Positions 28,938-35,280 of a stretch of 35,280 nt of DNA are shown one piece after another. The stretch comes from Gammaproteobacteria bacterium. GTDB lineage: Bacteria; Pseudomonadota; Gammaproteobacteria; Pseudomonadales; Azotimanducaceae. Each line of letters opens with the position of its first letter. The first letter of the stretch is position 1. Made by a program: the position numbers and the translations under genes. Under the pieces are notes generated by a model, which worked only from the letters and a program-made list of their open reading frames with translations, made no database searches and was not told the origin of the DNA. Location: positions 1 through 35,280 of the forward strand of contig JAPOYI010000076.1 in assembly GCA_026706665.1 (NCBI GenBank), written 5' to 3'.

Positions 28938-30259
28938 GAACCATGGCCCCGCCCCAAATCGTCCGCGAACTGGACAACCACATCATTGGCCAGGACGACG
29001 CCAAGCGCGCGGTCGCGATCGCACTCAGGAACCGATGGCGCCGCATGCAGCTTCCCGACGAACTGCGCGACGAGGTGACCCCCAAGAACATCCTCATGAT
29101 CGGACCGACCGGCGTCGGCAAGACGGAGATAGCCCGCCGGCTCGCCCGGCTCGCGAATGCACCATTCATCAAGGTCGAGGCGACCAAGTTCACCGAGGTC
29201 GGCTACGTCGGCCGGGATGTCGAGTCCATCGTCCGGGACCTTGCCGACGTCGCCGTGAAGATGCTGCGGGAAGGTCAACTGGAAAGGGTCCAGGATCGCG
29301 CCGACGATGCCGCCGAGGATCGCGTTCTCGACGCGCTCCTTCCCCAGGCACGGGGCGACGCGGATGAGCGCAGTGCGAGCGAGGCCGATACCCGGCAGAT
29401 CTTCCGTAAACGGCTGCGCGAAGGAATGCTCGACGATCGCGAGGTGGAAATCGAACTGGACGCGATGCCGTGGGGTGTCGAGATCATGGCCCCGCCCGGG
29501 ATGGAGGAGATGACCAACCAGTTGCAGGACATGTTCTCCAACGTGGCCGGCGGCCGGAAAAAGAGCGTGCGACTGAAGGTCAGGGACGCGCTACGGCGCC
29601 TGCGCGAGGAAGAAGCCTTCAAGCTGATCAACGAGGAGGAGATCAAGACCCAGGCCATCGAGTCCGTCGAGCAGACCGGGATCGTCTTCATAGACGAACT
29701 CGACAAGGTGGCCAGGCGCTCCGAAACCGTTGGGGCCGATGTGTCCCGGGAGGGCGTGCAACGCGACCTCCTGCCGTTGATTGAAGGCTGTACCGTTTCC
29801 ACCAAGTACGGCATGGTGCGCACCGATCACATCCTCTTCATCGCCTCCGGCGCATTCCATCTGTCCAAGCCGTCCGACCTGATACCGGAACTGCAGGGGC
29901 GACTGCCGATACGCGTGGAACTGACCGCCCTGGACCCCGACGACTTCAGGCGTATCCTGCAAGAGCCTCACGCTTCGCTGACCGAACAGTACCGCGCACT
30001 GCTCGCGACTGAAGGCGTCACGCTCGATTTCACGGAAGACGCGGTTGCCCGGATCGCGGAAATCTCCTGGCAGATCAACGAGCATACGGAGAACATCGGG
30101 GCTCGCAGGCTGCACACCGTGCTGGAGCGCCTGCTCGACGAGGTTTCCTTCGAGGCCGCGGACTGCGATGGCCGCAAGGTTCTGATCGACGCCGAATACG
30201 TCAATTCGCGCCTCGCCGACATCGCCGAGGATCGCGACCTCTCCCGTTACATCCTCTGA
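28934..30259 (+). CDS. hslU: HslU, ATPase subunit of the HslVU protease
   Basis: A 441-residue AAA+ unfoldase of the Clp/HslU family. The N-terminus [20 protein letters not shown] is followed by Walker A GPTGVGKT at 57-64 and the pore loop GYVGRD. An intermediate I-domain lies at about 105-240. Walker B is [11 protein letters not shown] near 249-259, followed by [15 protein letters not shown]. The C-terminus ends in DLSRYIL, the hydrophobic tail that docks into HslV and activates it. The length equals the E. coli protein (443). It is translationally coupled to hslV by an ATGA overlap. Confidence 0.98.
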   Translation: MRTMAPPQIVRELDNHIIGQDDAKRAVAIALRNRWRRMQLPDELRDEVTPKNILMIGPTGVGKTEIARRLARLANAPFIKVEATKFTEVGYVGRDVESIVRDLADVAVKMLREGQLERVQDRADDAAEDRVLDALLPQARGDADERSASEADTRQIFRKRLREGMLDDREVEIELDAMPWGVEIMAPPGMEEMTNQLQDMFSNVAGGRKKSVRLKVRDALRRLREEEAFKLINEEEIKTQAIESVEQTGIVFIDELDKVARRSETVGADVSREGVQRDLLPLIEGCTVSTKYGMVRTDHILFIASGAFHLSKPSDLIPELQGRLPIRVELTALDPDDFRRILQEPHASLTEQYRALLATEGVTLDFTEDAVARIAEISWQINEHTENIGARRLHTVLERLLDEVSFEAADCDGRKVLIDAEYVNSRLADIAEDRDLSRYIL

Positions 30260-30285
30260 GTCCCTGAAAGGGCTGTGAGCATGCC

Positions 30286-30672
30286 GTGAATCCCGTCGCC
30301 GTTACCTATCATCGCGACTCGTGCACCCTGGAACTCGATTACGGCGACACGAAAGCGGTCCTCTCCGCGGAACTGCTGCGCGTGTATTCGCCGTCCGCCG
30401 AGGTTCGCGGCCATTCGGATGCCGAACGCGTCCTGCAGACCGGCAAGAAACACGTCGGAATCGAGGAGATTCAGGCTGTCGGCAACTACGCGATCCGCAT
30501 CGTGTTCGACGATGGCCACGATACCGGAATCTACTCCTGGGATTTCCTCAAGGATCTCCATGATCGCCGCGATGAGTACTGGCGCGACTACCTCACCCAA
30601 CTGAAGCAGGCCAACGCTTCCCGGTTGCCGGCAATTCCCATCGGCCACTGGTCGCCGCCGCACAAGCCGTGA
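30286..30672 (+). CDS. DUF971 protein (gamma-butyrobetaine hydroxylase-like N-terminal domain)
   Basis: A 128-residue protein of the DUF971 family. Its features are the core LELDYGDTKAVLSAELLRVYSPSAEVRGH, split around residue 20-50, then GRKHVGI-like GKKHVGIEEIQAVGNYAIRI, FDDGHDTGIYSWDFL and an aromatic/charged end. The fold is the N-terminal module of gamma-butyrobetaine hydroxylase, which binds zinc, but the stand-alone bacterial form has no firm function known to me. It commonly lies between hslU and ubiE in gammaproteobacteria, as here. The start is GTG at 30286. The stop overlaps ubiE as GTGA, so it is cotranscribed with the ubiquinone genes. Confidence 0.85.
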   Translation: MNPVAVTYHRDSCTLELDYGDTKAVLSAELLRVYSPSAEVRGHSDAERVLQTGKKHVGIEEIQAVGNYAIRIVFDDGHDTGIYSWDFLKDLHDRRDEYWRDYLTQLKQANASRLPAIPIGHWSPPHKP

Positions 30673-31466
30673 AACAACGACGCTCGCCCGAACGCGGGCC
30701 GGCGACGGTGGACTTCGGCGCCGAACCCGTGACCCCGGGCGAGAAGACGGCCCGCGTCGCCGGCGTTTTCCACGCGGTCGCCGATCGCTACGACGCCATG
30801 AACGACATCATGTCCGTCGGCCTGCACCGGGCCTTGAAGCGCATTGCCGTCGACAGCCTTGCCTTGCGCGCCGGTCAGTGCGTCCTTGACCTGGCGGGCG
30901 GAACGGGTGACATGGCGCGCCTGATCTCGCCCATCGCGGGACGGACAGGCCGGGTCGTCCTGTGCGACATCAACGCCAGCATGATCGCCATCGGGCAGGA
31001 CCGCATGCTCGACGCCGGATCGGCCAACGTCGTCCCCGCGCAGGCCGACGCCGAACTGCTGCCTTTCCCGTCCGCGACCTTCGACCGCGTGGTTATCGCC
31101 TTTGGCCTGCGCAACCTGACGGACAAGGAGCGGGCGCTGCGCGAGATGCACCGGGTTCTGCGTCCGGGCGGTCGGGCGCTGGTCCTGGAGTTCTCGACGC
31201 CTCGCAGCGCATGGCTGCGTAGCGCTTACCGCGCGTTCCAGGGCTTGTGGCCGATGGCGGGCCGGCTCGTGGTCGGTGACGCGGCACCGTATCGTTACCT
31301 CGTCGAATCCATCGAGATGCATCCGAACCAGGCCGCGCTCTCGCTGATGATGCGTGACGCAGGATTCGAGGACGTGCGGGTGGACGATCTGCTCGGCGGA
31401 ATAGCGGCCATGCACACCGGGGCAAAACCGGACCATCCCGTGCAACAGGGGGGAACGGCCTCGTGA
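30669..31466 (+). CDS. ubiE: UbiE, demethylmenaquinone/ubiquinone C-methyltransferase
   Basis: A 265-residue class I SAM-dependent methyltransferase for the C-methylation step of ubiquinone (and of menaquinone where present). The N-terminal FHAVADRYDAMNDIMSVGLHR, SAM motif I VLDLAGGTGD at about 72-81, AFGLRNLTDKERALREMHRVL and the C-terminal YLVESIEMHPNQ are UbiE/COQ5 signatures. A basic N-terminal tail of about 15 residues precedes the domain. The start is GTG, overlapping the DUF971 stop. The stop overlaps ubiB directly as GTGA, with no ubiJ gene in between. Confidence 0.95.
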   Translation: MKQRRSPERGPATVDFGAEPVTPGEKTARVAGVFHAVADRYDAMNDIMSVGLHRALKRIAVDSLALRAGQCVLDLAGGTGDMARLISPIAGRTGRVVLCDINASMIAIGQDRMLDAGSANVVPAQADAELLPFPSATFDRVVIAFGLRNLTDKERALREMHRVLRPGGRALVLEFSTPRSAWLRSAYRAFQGLWPMAGRLVVGDAAPYRYLVESIEMHPNQAALSLMMRDAGFEDVRVDDLLGGIAAMHTGAKPDHPVQQGGTAS

Positions 31467-33097
31467 CCCACATACGCCGGTTCATGAGGATCATCTGGAC
31501 CATCGCCAGGTTCCGGCTCGACGAAGTCGCCCGGTCCGCCGTACCTGAAAGCCGGCTGATCCGATTGTCGCCCTTCGTCCTGCTCGGGCGCCCCAAGCGC
31601 TCCGCCGCCGAGCGGCTGCGGCTCGCGATCGAGGACCTGGGGGCCATCTTCGTCAAGTTCGGCCAGATCCTCTCCACCCGGCGCGACCTGTTGCCGACGG
31701 ACTACGCCGACGAACTCGCGAGGCTCCAGGACCGCGTGCCCCCATTCCCCGCCGAAACAGCGATAGCGCGCATCGAAGCGAGCATCGGCAGCCCCATCGG
31801 GGAAGTCTTCGCGACGTTCGACGAAGTACCCATCGCGTCCGCCTCCCTCGCGCAGGTACATGCGGCAACGCTTGCCGACGGCGCCGAAGTGGTGGTCAAG
31901 GTGCTGCGGCCCGGAATCGAATCCGTCATCGAGAAGGACCTCGAGCTTCTCTATGCCATCGCGGCGTTGCTGGAGCGCTTTTCCCGCGACGCGCGCAGAC
32001 TGCGCCTCAAGGCCGTGGTCGCCGACTATGAGCGAACCGTTTTCGACGAGTTGAACCTGCTGCTCGAAGCCGCCAACACGGCTACCCTGCGCCGCAACTT
32101 CGCGGATTCGCCCCTGCTGTACGCACCGCGGGTGCACTGGGAGCACTGCCGTGAAGACGTGTTCGTCGTCGAGCGCGTGGAGGGCGTGCCAATTGCCGAT
32201 GTGGCGGAACTGCAAGCCCGCGGCACCGACATGCGCAAGCTCGCGGCGCGCGGCGTCGAGACCTTCTTCACGCAGGTCTTCGAACACAACTTCTTCCACG
32301 CGGACATGCACCCCGGCAACATATTCATCGATGTCTCCGACCCGGCGAACCCGAGCTACATCGCCGTCGACTGCGCAGTCATCGGACGCCTGACAGAACA
32401 GGACCAGGCCTACCTCGCAAAGAACCTCGTCGCCTTCTTTCACCAGGATTACGCGAGGGTCGCGCGGCTGCATGTCGAATCGGGGTGGGTCCCGCCCGGT
32501 ACCGACGTCTCCGCGTTCGAAGCCGTCATTCGCCAACTGTGCGAGCCCATATTCGAGCGCCCCCTGAAGGAAATCTCTTTCGGGAACTTTCTCGTCGCCC
32601 TGTTCCGCGCCGCCCGGCGTTTCGACATGGAAGTCCAGCCGCAACTCGTGCTGCTGCAGAAGACCCTGCTCAACATCGAAGGCCTCGGACGCCAGCTCTA
32701 TCCCGACCTGGACCTCTGGGCCACCGCCAAGCCCTACATGGAACGCTGGATCGAAGCGCGCTACGGACCCCTTGCCGCACTGCGGCGGCTTGGGGACCGG
32801 TTGCCCGACCTGCTCGACGAGCTGCCGCGGCTGCCAGACCTGCTGCTCGGCGCCGAGGCCCGCTTCAAGGACCTGGACCGGCTGGCGGCGCAGCAGCGCG
32901 GGCTGATCGCCGAGGCCACCGAAGCGCTCGGGACCCGGCGGCGCCACAACCGCTGGCGGCGCATTGCCGGTCTCGTCCTCGCGCTTGCCGGGCTGGTCCT
33001 CCTGTGGAAGCCGCTCCTCGCCGGCGACGGGTTCGCGGCCCCGGCCGTCGGCGTCGCGGCCCTTGTCGTCGGGGCCCTGTTCGTGACTCGCAATTGA
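31463..33097 (+). CDS. ubiB: UbiB, atypical kinase-like ubiquinone biosynthesis protein
   Basis: A 544-residue ABC1/ADCK/UbiB protein with ATPase activity needed for ubiquinone synthesis. The family's KxGQ motif is KFGQ at residues 65-68, and the Ala-rich nucleotide loop is ASASLAQVHAA. The catalytic segment HADMHPGNIF is followed by a metal-binding Asp in VDCAVIGRL, where E. coli has a DCG. VQPQLVLLQKTLLNIEGLGRQLYP is the C-terminal signature. Two membrane helices end the protein (about 495-542). The start is GTG coupled to ubiE. The length matches E. coli UbiB (546). Confidence 0.96.
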   Translation: MTHIRRFMRIIWTIARFRLDEVARSAVPESRLIRLSPFVLLGRPKRSAAERLRLAIEDLGAIFVKFGQILSTRRDLLPTDYADELARLQDRVPPFPAETAIARIEASIGSPIGEVFATFDEVPIASASLAQVHAATLADGAEVVVKVLRPGIESVIEKDLELLYAIAALLERFSRDARRLRLKAVVADYERTVFDELNLLLEAANTATLRRNFADSPLLYAPRVHWEHCREDVFVVERVEGVPIADVAELQARGTDMRKLAARGVETFFTQVFEHNFFHADMHPGNIFIDVSDPANPSYIAVDCAVIGRLTEQDQAYLAKNLVAFFHQDYARVARLHVESGWVPPGTDVSAFEAVIRQLCEPIFERPLKEISFGNFLVALFRAARRFDMEVQPQLVLLQKTLLNIEGLGRQLYPDLDLWATAKPYMERWIEARYGPLAALRRLGDRLPDLLDELPRLPDLLLGAEARFKDLDRLAAQQRGLIAEATEALGTRRRHNRWRRIAGLVLALAGLVLLWKPLLAGDGFAAPAVGVAALVVGALFVTRN

Positions 33098-33186
33098 ACC
33101 CAAGCGGAGCGCTGACCGGATTGCCGCGCGCAATGGCCGCGACCGATCAAGTATAGTTACCGGCCCGAAATGAGCGGAGGACCCTG

Positions 33187-33405
33187 ATGTTCGGACTTGG
33201 TGTATGGGAACTCCTGATTATCCTTGGCATCGTGTTGGTGATATTCGGCCCACGTCGGCTCAAGACGCTCGGATCGGACCTCGGCAATGCCATCAAGGGC
33301 TTTCGTTCCGCCGTACAGCAAGACGAAGACAAGAAGGCCGATAGCGAGCCGAAGGTCATCGAGAACGAAGCTCCGCCCAAGCCAGGGCAGGAACGCAACA
33401 GCTAG
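33187..33405 (+). CDS. tatA: TatA, twin-arginine translocase pore subunit
   Basis: A 72-residue TatA. A membrane helix (about 5-20), the FGP hinge at 20-22 and an amphipathic helix RRLKTLGSDLGNAIKGFR are followed by an acidic/Pro-rich tail. A strong ribosome site GGAGGA precedes the ATG. The 89 bases after ubiB contain a TATAGT hexamer (33152-33157) that could serve a tat promoter, but no convincing -35. It starts the tatABC set, in the usual place after ubiB. Confidence 0.95.
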   Translation: MFGLGVWELLIILGIVLVIFGPRRLKTLGSDLGNAIKGFRSAVQQDEDKKADSEPKVIENEAPPKPGQERNS

Positions 33406-33488
33406 GGCCATGAGAATTCGCCGGCCCTCCGGGCGCGCCGCATCTCAACCTGCCCAAGCCCGCCGCCGTCACTCGCGGATCCGAGCGG

Positions 33489-33878
33489 ATGTTTGACATT
33501 GGCCTGTTGGAGCTGCTGCTGCTCAGCATCGTCGTGCTCCTGGTGGTAGGACCCAAGCGCCTTCCCGAAACACTGCGGACCCTCGGTCTCTGGATCGGCC
33601 GCATGCGGCGCAGCTTTACCCGGGTCAAGGCCGAGATCGAGCGCGAGATCGGTATGGACGACGTGCGGCGGCAACTCCACAACGAATCCATCATGGAGCA
33701 GATGAAGGAGATCGAGCGCGACGTCGGCGGCGCGATCGAGGACGCCGGGCGGGCGGCCGAGGATCCCGCCCAGACCATCCGCAACACGGATGGGCCGACC
33801 GGGAATCAGGCCGTGGAGCCATCCAGTCCCGTGACACAGCCCGACGATTCGCCCCGGAAAGCACGCGATGGCCGATGA
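33489..33878 (+). CDS. tatB: TatB, twin-arginine translocase receptor subunit
   Basis: A 129-residue TatB. It starts MFDIGLLELLLL, with the polar Glu in the membrane helix, the GPKRLPETLR hinge, an amphipathic helix and a long charged helix. The tail is variable (AEDPAQTIRNTDG). It forms the signal-peptide receptor with TatC. The 83-base gap after tatA holds a GC-rich imperfect inverted repeat. The end overlaps tatC by 11 bases. Confidence 0.94.
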   Translation: MFDIGLLELLLLSIVVLLVVGPKRLPETLRTLGLWIGRMRRSFTRVKAEIEREIGMDDVRRQLHNESIMEQMKEIERDVGGAIEDAGRAAEDPAQTIRNTDGPTGNQAVEPSSPVTQPDDSPRKARDGR

Positions 33879-34683
33879 GCTTTCCCCCGGGGATGTCGAC
33901 GACAGGAAGCGAGGAGAGACGGCGCAAGGACCTGAGGATGCGGAAACCGAACACGATGCCAGGGTCGACGACCACGAGATGCCCTTTCTCGACCATCTCC
34001 TGGAACTGCGTCAACGCCTTTTGCGGAGCGTCATTGCCGTCGCCGTCCTGTTCGTTCCCAGCTTCGCCTTTCGCGACGAGATCTACCACTTCGTATCGGC
34101 GCCGCTGACGACGTTCCTGCCCGGCGGAAACCTGACCGCCATCGACGTCGCGTCGCCGTTCGTGATGCCCCTGAAACTTGCGGCGTTCACCGCCTTCATC
34201 GCCGCGATGCCTTACCTGCTGCACCAGATCTGGGGCTTTGTTGCGCCAGGCCTGTACCTGCGCGAGAAGAAGTTCGCGCTTCCGGTTCTGGTGTCGAGCA
34301 TCCTGCTGTTCTATGCGGGGATGGCGTTCGCGTACTTCGTGATGTTCCCGGTCGCGTTCGCGTTCTTCGCCCACGTCGCGCCGGAAGGCGTGACGATGAT
34401 GACGGACATCAACCGATACCTGAACTTCGTGCTGAAGATGTTCTTCGCCCTGGGCGTGGCGTTCGAGATACCGGTTGCGACGTTCCTGCTGGTGCGGTCG
34501 GGCCTGGCGACGGCGGACGGGATCGCGCGCAAGCGGCCCTATGTCCTCGTCGGCTGCTTCGTCGTCGGCATGCTGCTGACACCGCCGGACCCGTTTACCC
34601 AGGTCCTGCTGGCCATCCCCGTCTGGCTGCTGTTCGAGATAGGCATCCTGGTGTCGCGGTTTGGACAGCGATCAACCGAGTAG
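33868..34683 (+). CDS. tatC: TatC, twin-arginine signal receptor
   Basis: A 271-residue six-helix membrane protein that recognises the twin-arginine signal. The conserved start MPFLDHLLELRQRLL is at about 38-52, and FVMPLKLAAFTAFIAAMPYLLHQIW, split over the first loop and helix 2, is typical. YLNFVLKMFFALGVAFEIP and LTPPDPFTQ are later signatures. About 37 acidic, hydrophilic residues precede the first motif, longer than the few residues in E. coli TatC. A start at the internal Met38 would remove them. The ATG at 33868 has GGAAAG upstream and lies within the end of tatB. Confidence 0.95.
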   Translation: MADELSPGDVDDRKRGETAQGPEDAETEHDARVDDHEMPFLDHLLELRQRLLRSVIAVAVLFVPSFAFRDEIYHFVSAPLTTFLPGGNLTAIDVASPFVMPLKLAAFTAFIAAMPYLLHQIWGFVAPGLYLREKKFALPVLVSSILLFYAGMAFAYFVMFPVAFAFFAHVAPEGVTMMTDINRYLNFVLKMFFALGVAFEIPVATFLLVRSGLATADGIARKRPYVLVGCFVVGMLLTPPDPFTQVLLAIPVWLLFEIGILVSRFGQRSTE

Positions 34684-35051
34684 TGTCACAAGACATCTCT
34701 CCCCTGGCCGGCGTATCTCGTCCGGCCCAAACGCCCTGCGGCCTTCGAAGTACGTGCGCAACGCCAACCCCAATCCTTAGCTTCCGCTACGCCATTCGCT
34801 TCGGTCTGCCACCCAGGCCGCGCCACCGACTTTGCCCAGCGCCACGCAACTGCGGCACGCTTTTTCGATCTGGATTGGACTTGAAGAAAACACGCCCAGA
34901 GTAGCGCCGGATCGGCCGCTGTCTCGGCCACCTTGTTCGTGCCATCCCCGGACGAGTTTCTGCTGCCTTGACGCGGTTTGCGGTTGGTTGCTCCGCAACG
35001 TGGTTTACCGAACGTGGCGTGACATCTGACTTGAGGAGACCTCCAGTTCCC
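34684..35051. other. Non-coding stretch after tatC
   Basis: About 370 bases with no supported gene. A GCCGG/CCGGC inverted pair with a 10-base loop lies about 30 bases after the tatC stop (near 34709-34728) and might help end the tat transcript. No T-run follows. Short ORFs on the minus strand here have no recognisable family. Confidence 0.4.
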
Positions 35052-35252
35052 ATGGAAGTCCTGATTGTATTGATCATAGTGGTTGTTGCTTTACCCGTAC
35101 TGTCGAGACTTGGACGCAGGGAATCGTCCGATCAGCCAGGGTCCCTTGCCACTCGACCGCTGTCACTTGCCTCCAATTGTGTCCCGTCTTTCCGCGAACC
35201 TCGACGTTCATCAGTCCGTTGGATCCGGCTGAGGGGACTCCAGGCGGCCTGA
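35052..35252 (+). CDS. Small membrane ORF, possibly a truncated gene start
   Basis: A 66-residue ORF with a hydrophobic N-terminal helix (MEVLIVLIIVVVALPVLSRL) followed by a Ser/Arg-rich tail with no recognisable domain. GAGGAG lies 13 bases upstream, a little far for a ribosome site. The start resembles N-terminally anchored DUF2726-type proteins, whose conserved domain is absent here. It may be a decayed or truncated gene or a spurious ORF. Confidence 0.3.
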   Translation: MEVLIVLIIVVVALPVLSRLGRRESSDQPGSLATRPLSLASNCVPSFREPRRSSVRWIRLRGLQAA

Positions 35253-35280
35253 GAACAGGCTCCGCGCCCCCATTCGCTAT

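Noticed and set aside
31295-33133. A 612-codon open frame on the minus strand over ubiB
   Set aside because: It is antisense to ubiB. Its composition mirrors the codon pattern of the real gene.

Overview
The window is a GC-rich, gene-dense stretch of bacterial chromosome, most likely from a gammaproteobacterium. The case rests on several linkages typical of that class: smc-zipA-ligA, a complete ccmABCDEFGHI operon, a ybbA/ybbP-type ABC exporter divergent from tesA, priA-(ftsN-like SPOR)-hslV-hslU, and ubiE-ubiB-tatABC. A truncated autotransporter-like beta-barrel end, a Uma2-family nuclease and a VapBC module suggest an uncultured, possibly marine or host-associated lineage. That last placement is inference only.

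Layout. Positions 2-295 hold the 3' end of an outer-membrane protein gene. From 378 to 21522 almost everything reads on the minus strand. In transcription order (right to left) this block is ybbA-ybbP, a small CCDC90/DUF1640-like protein, an unknown lipoprotein, ccmA-B-C-D-E-F-G-H-I, smc, zipA, ligA, a lytic-transglycosylase-like lipoprotein and dinG. tesA starts divergently from ybbA, with overlapping 5' ends, and converges on bolA. Positions 22655-25440 are an accessory patch: a Uma2 nuclease, a fragment of an EcoRI-type adenine methyltransferase, a truncated gene start, a HigA-like antitoxin remnant and an intact vapBC pair. From 25466 to 34683 the plus strand carries priA, a SPOR protein, hslV, hslU, a DUF971 gene, ubiE, ubiB, tatA, tatB and tatC. 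The last 600 bases hold only one weak small membrane ORF.

How the genes work together. The ccm genes encode the whole System I pathway: heme export and transfer by CcmABCDE, apocytochrome reduction and ligation by CcmFGHI. smc, zipA and ligA serve chromosome organisation, division and DNA joining. hslVU is a heat-shock protease, and a good sigma-32-like promoter lies in front of it. ubiE and ubiB act in ubiquinone synthesis, and tatABC exports folded proteins such as redox enzymes. Genes inside operons are packed very tightly, mostly with 4-base ATGA or GTGA overlaps.

I do not see a clearly new multi-gene system. The points most worth a second look are: a roughly 42-residue low-complexity insertion in PriA; a duplicated periplasmic domain in CcmI; the vapB promoter, which carries a palindromic operator in its spacer and has an apparently leaderless start; the mosaic of broken genes beside it; the lack of ubiJ between ubiE and ubiB; and two uncharacterised small genes just upstream of ccmA.
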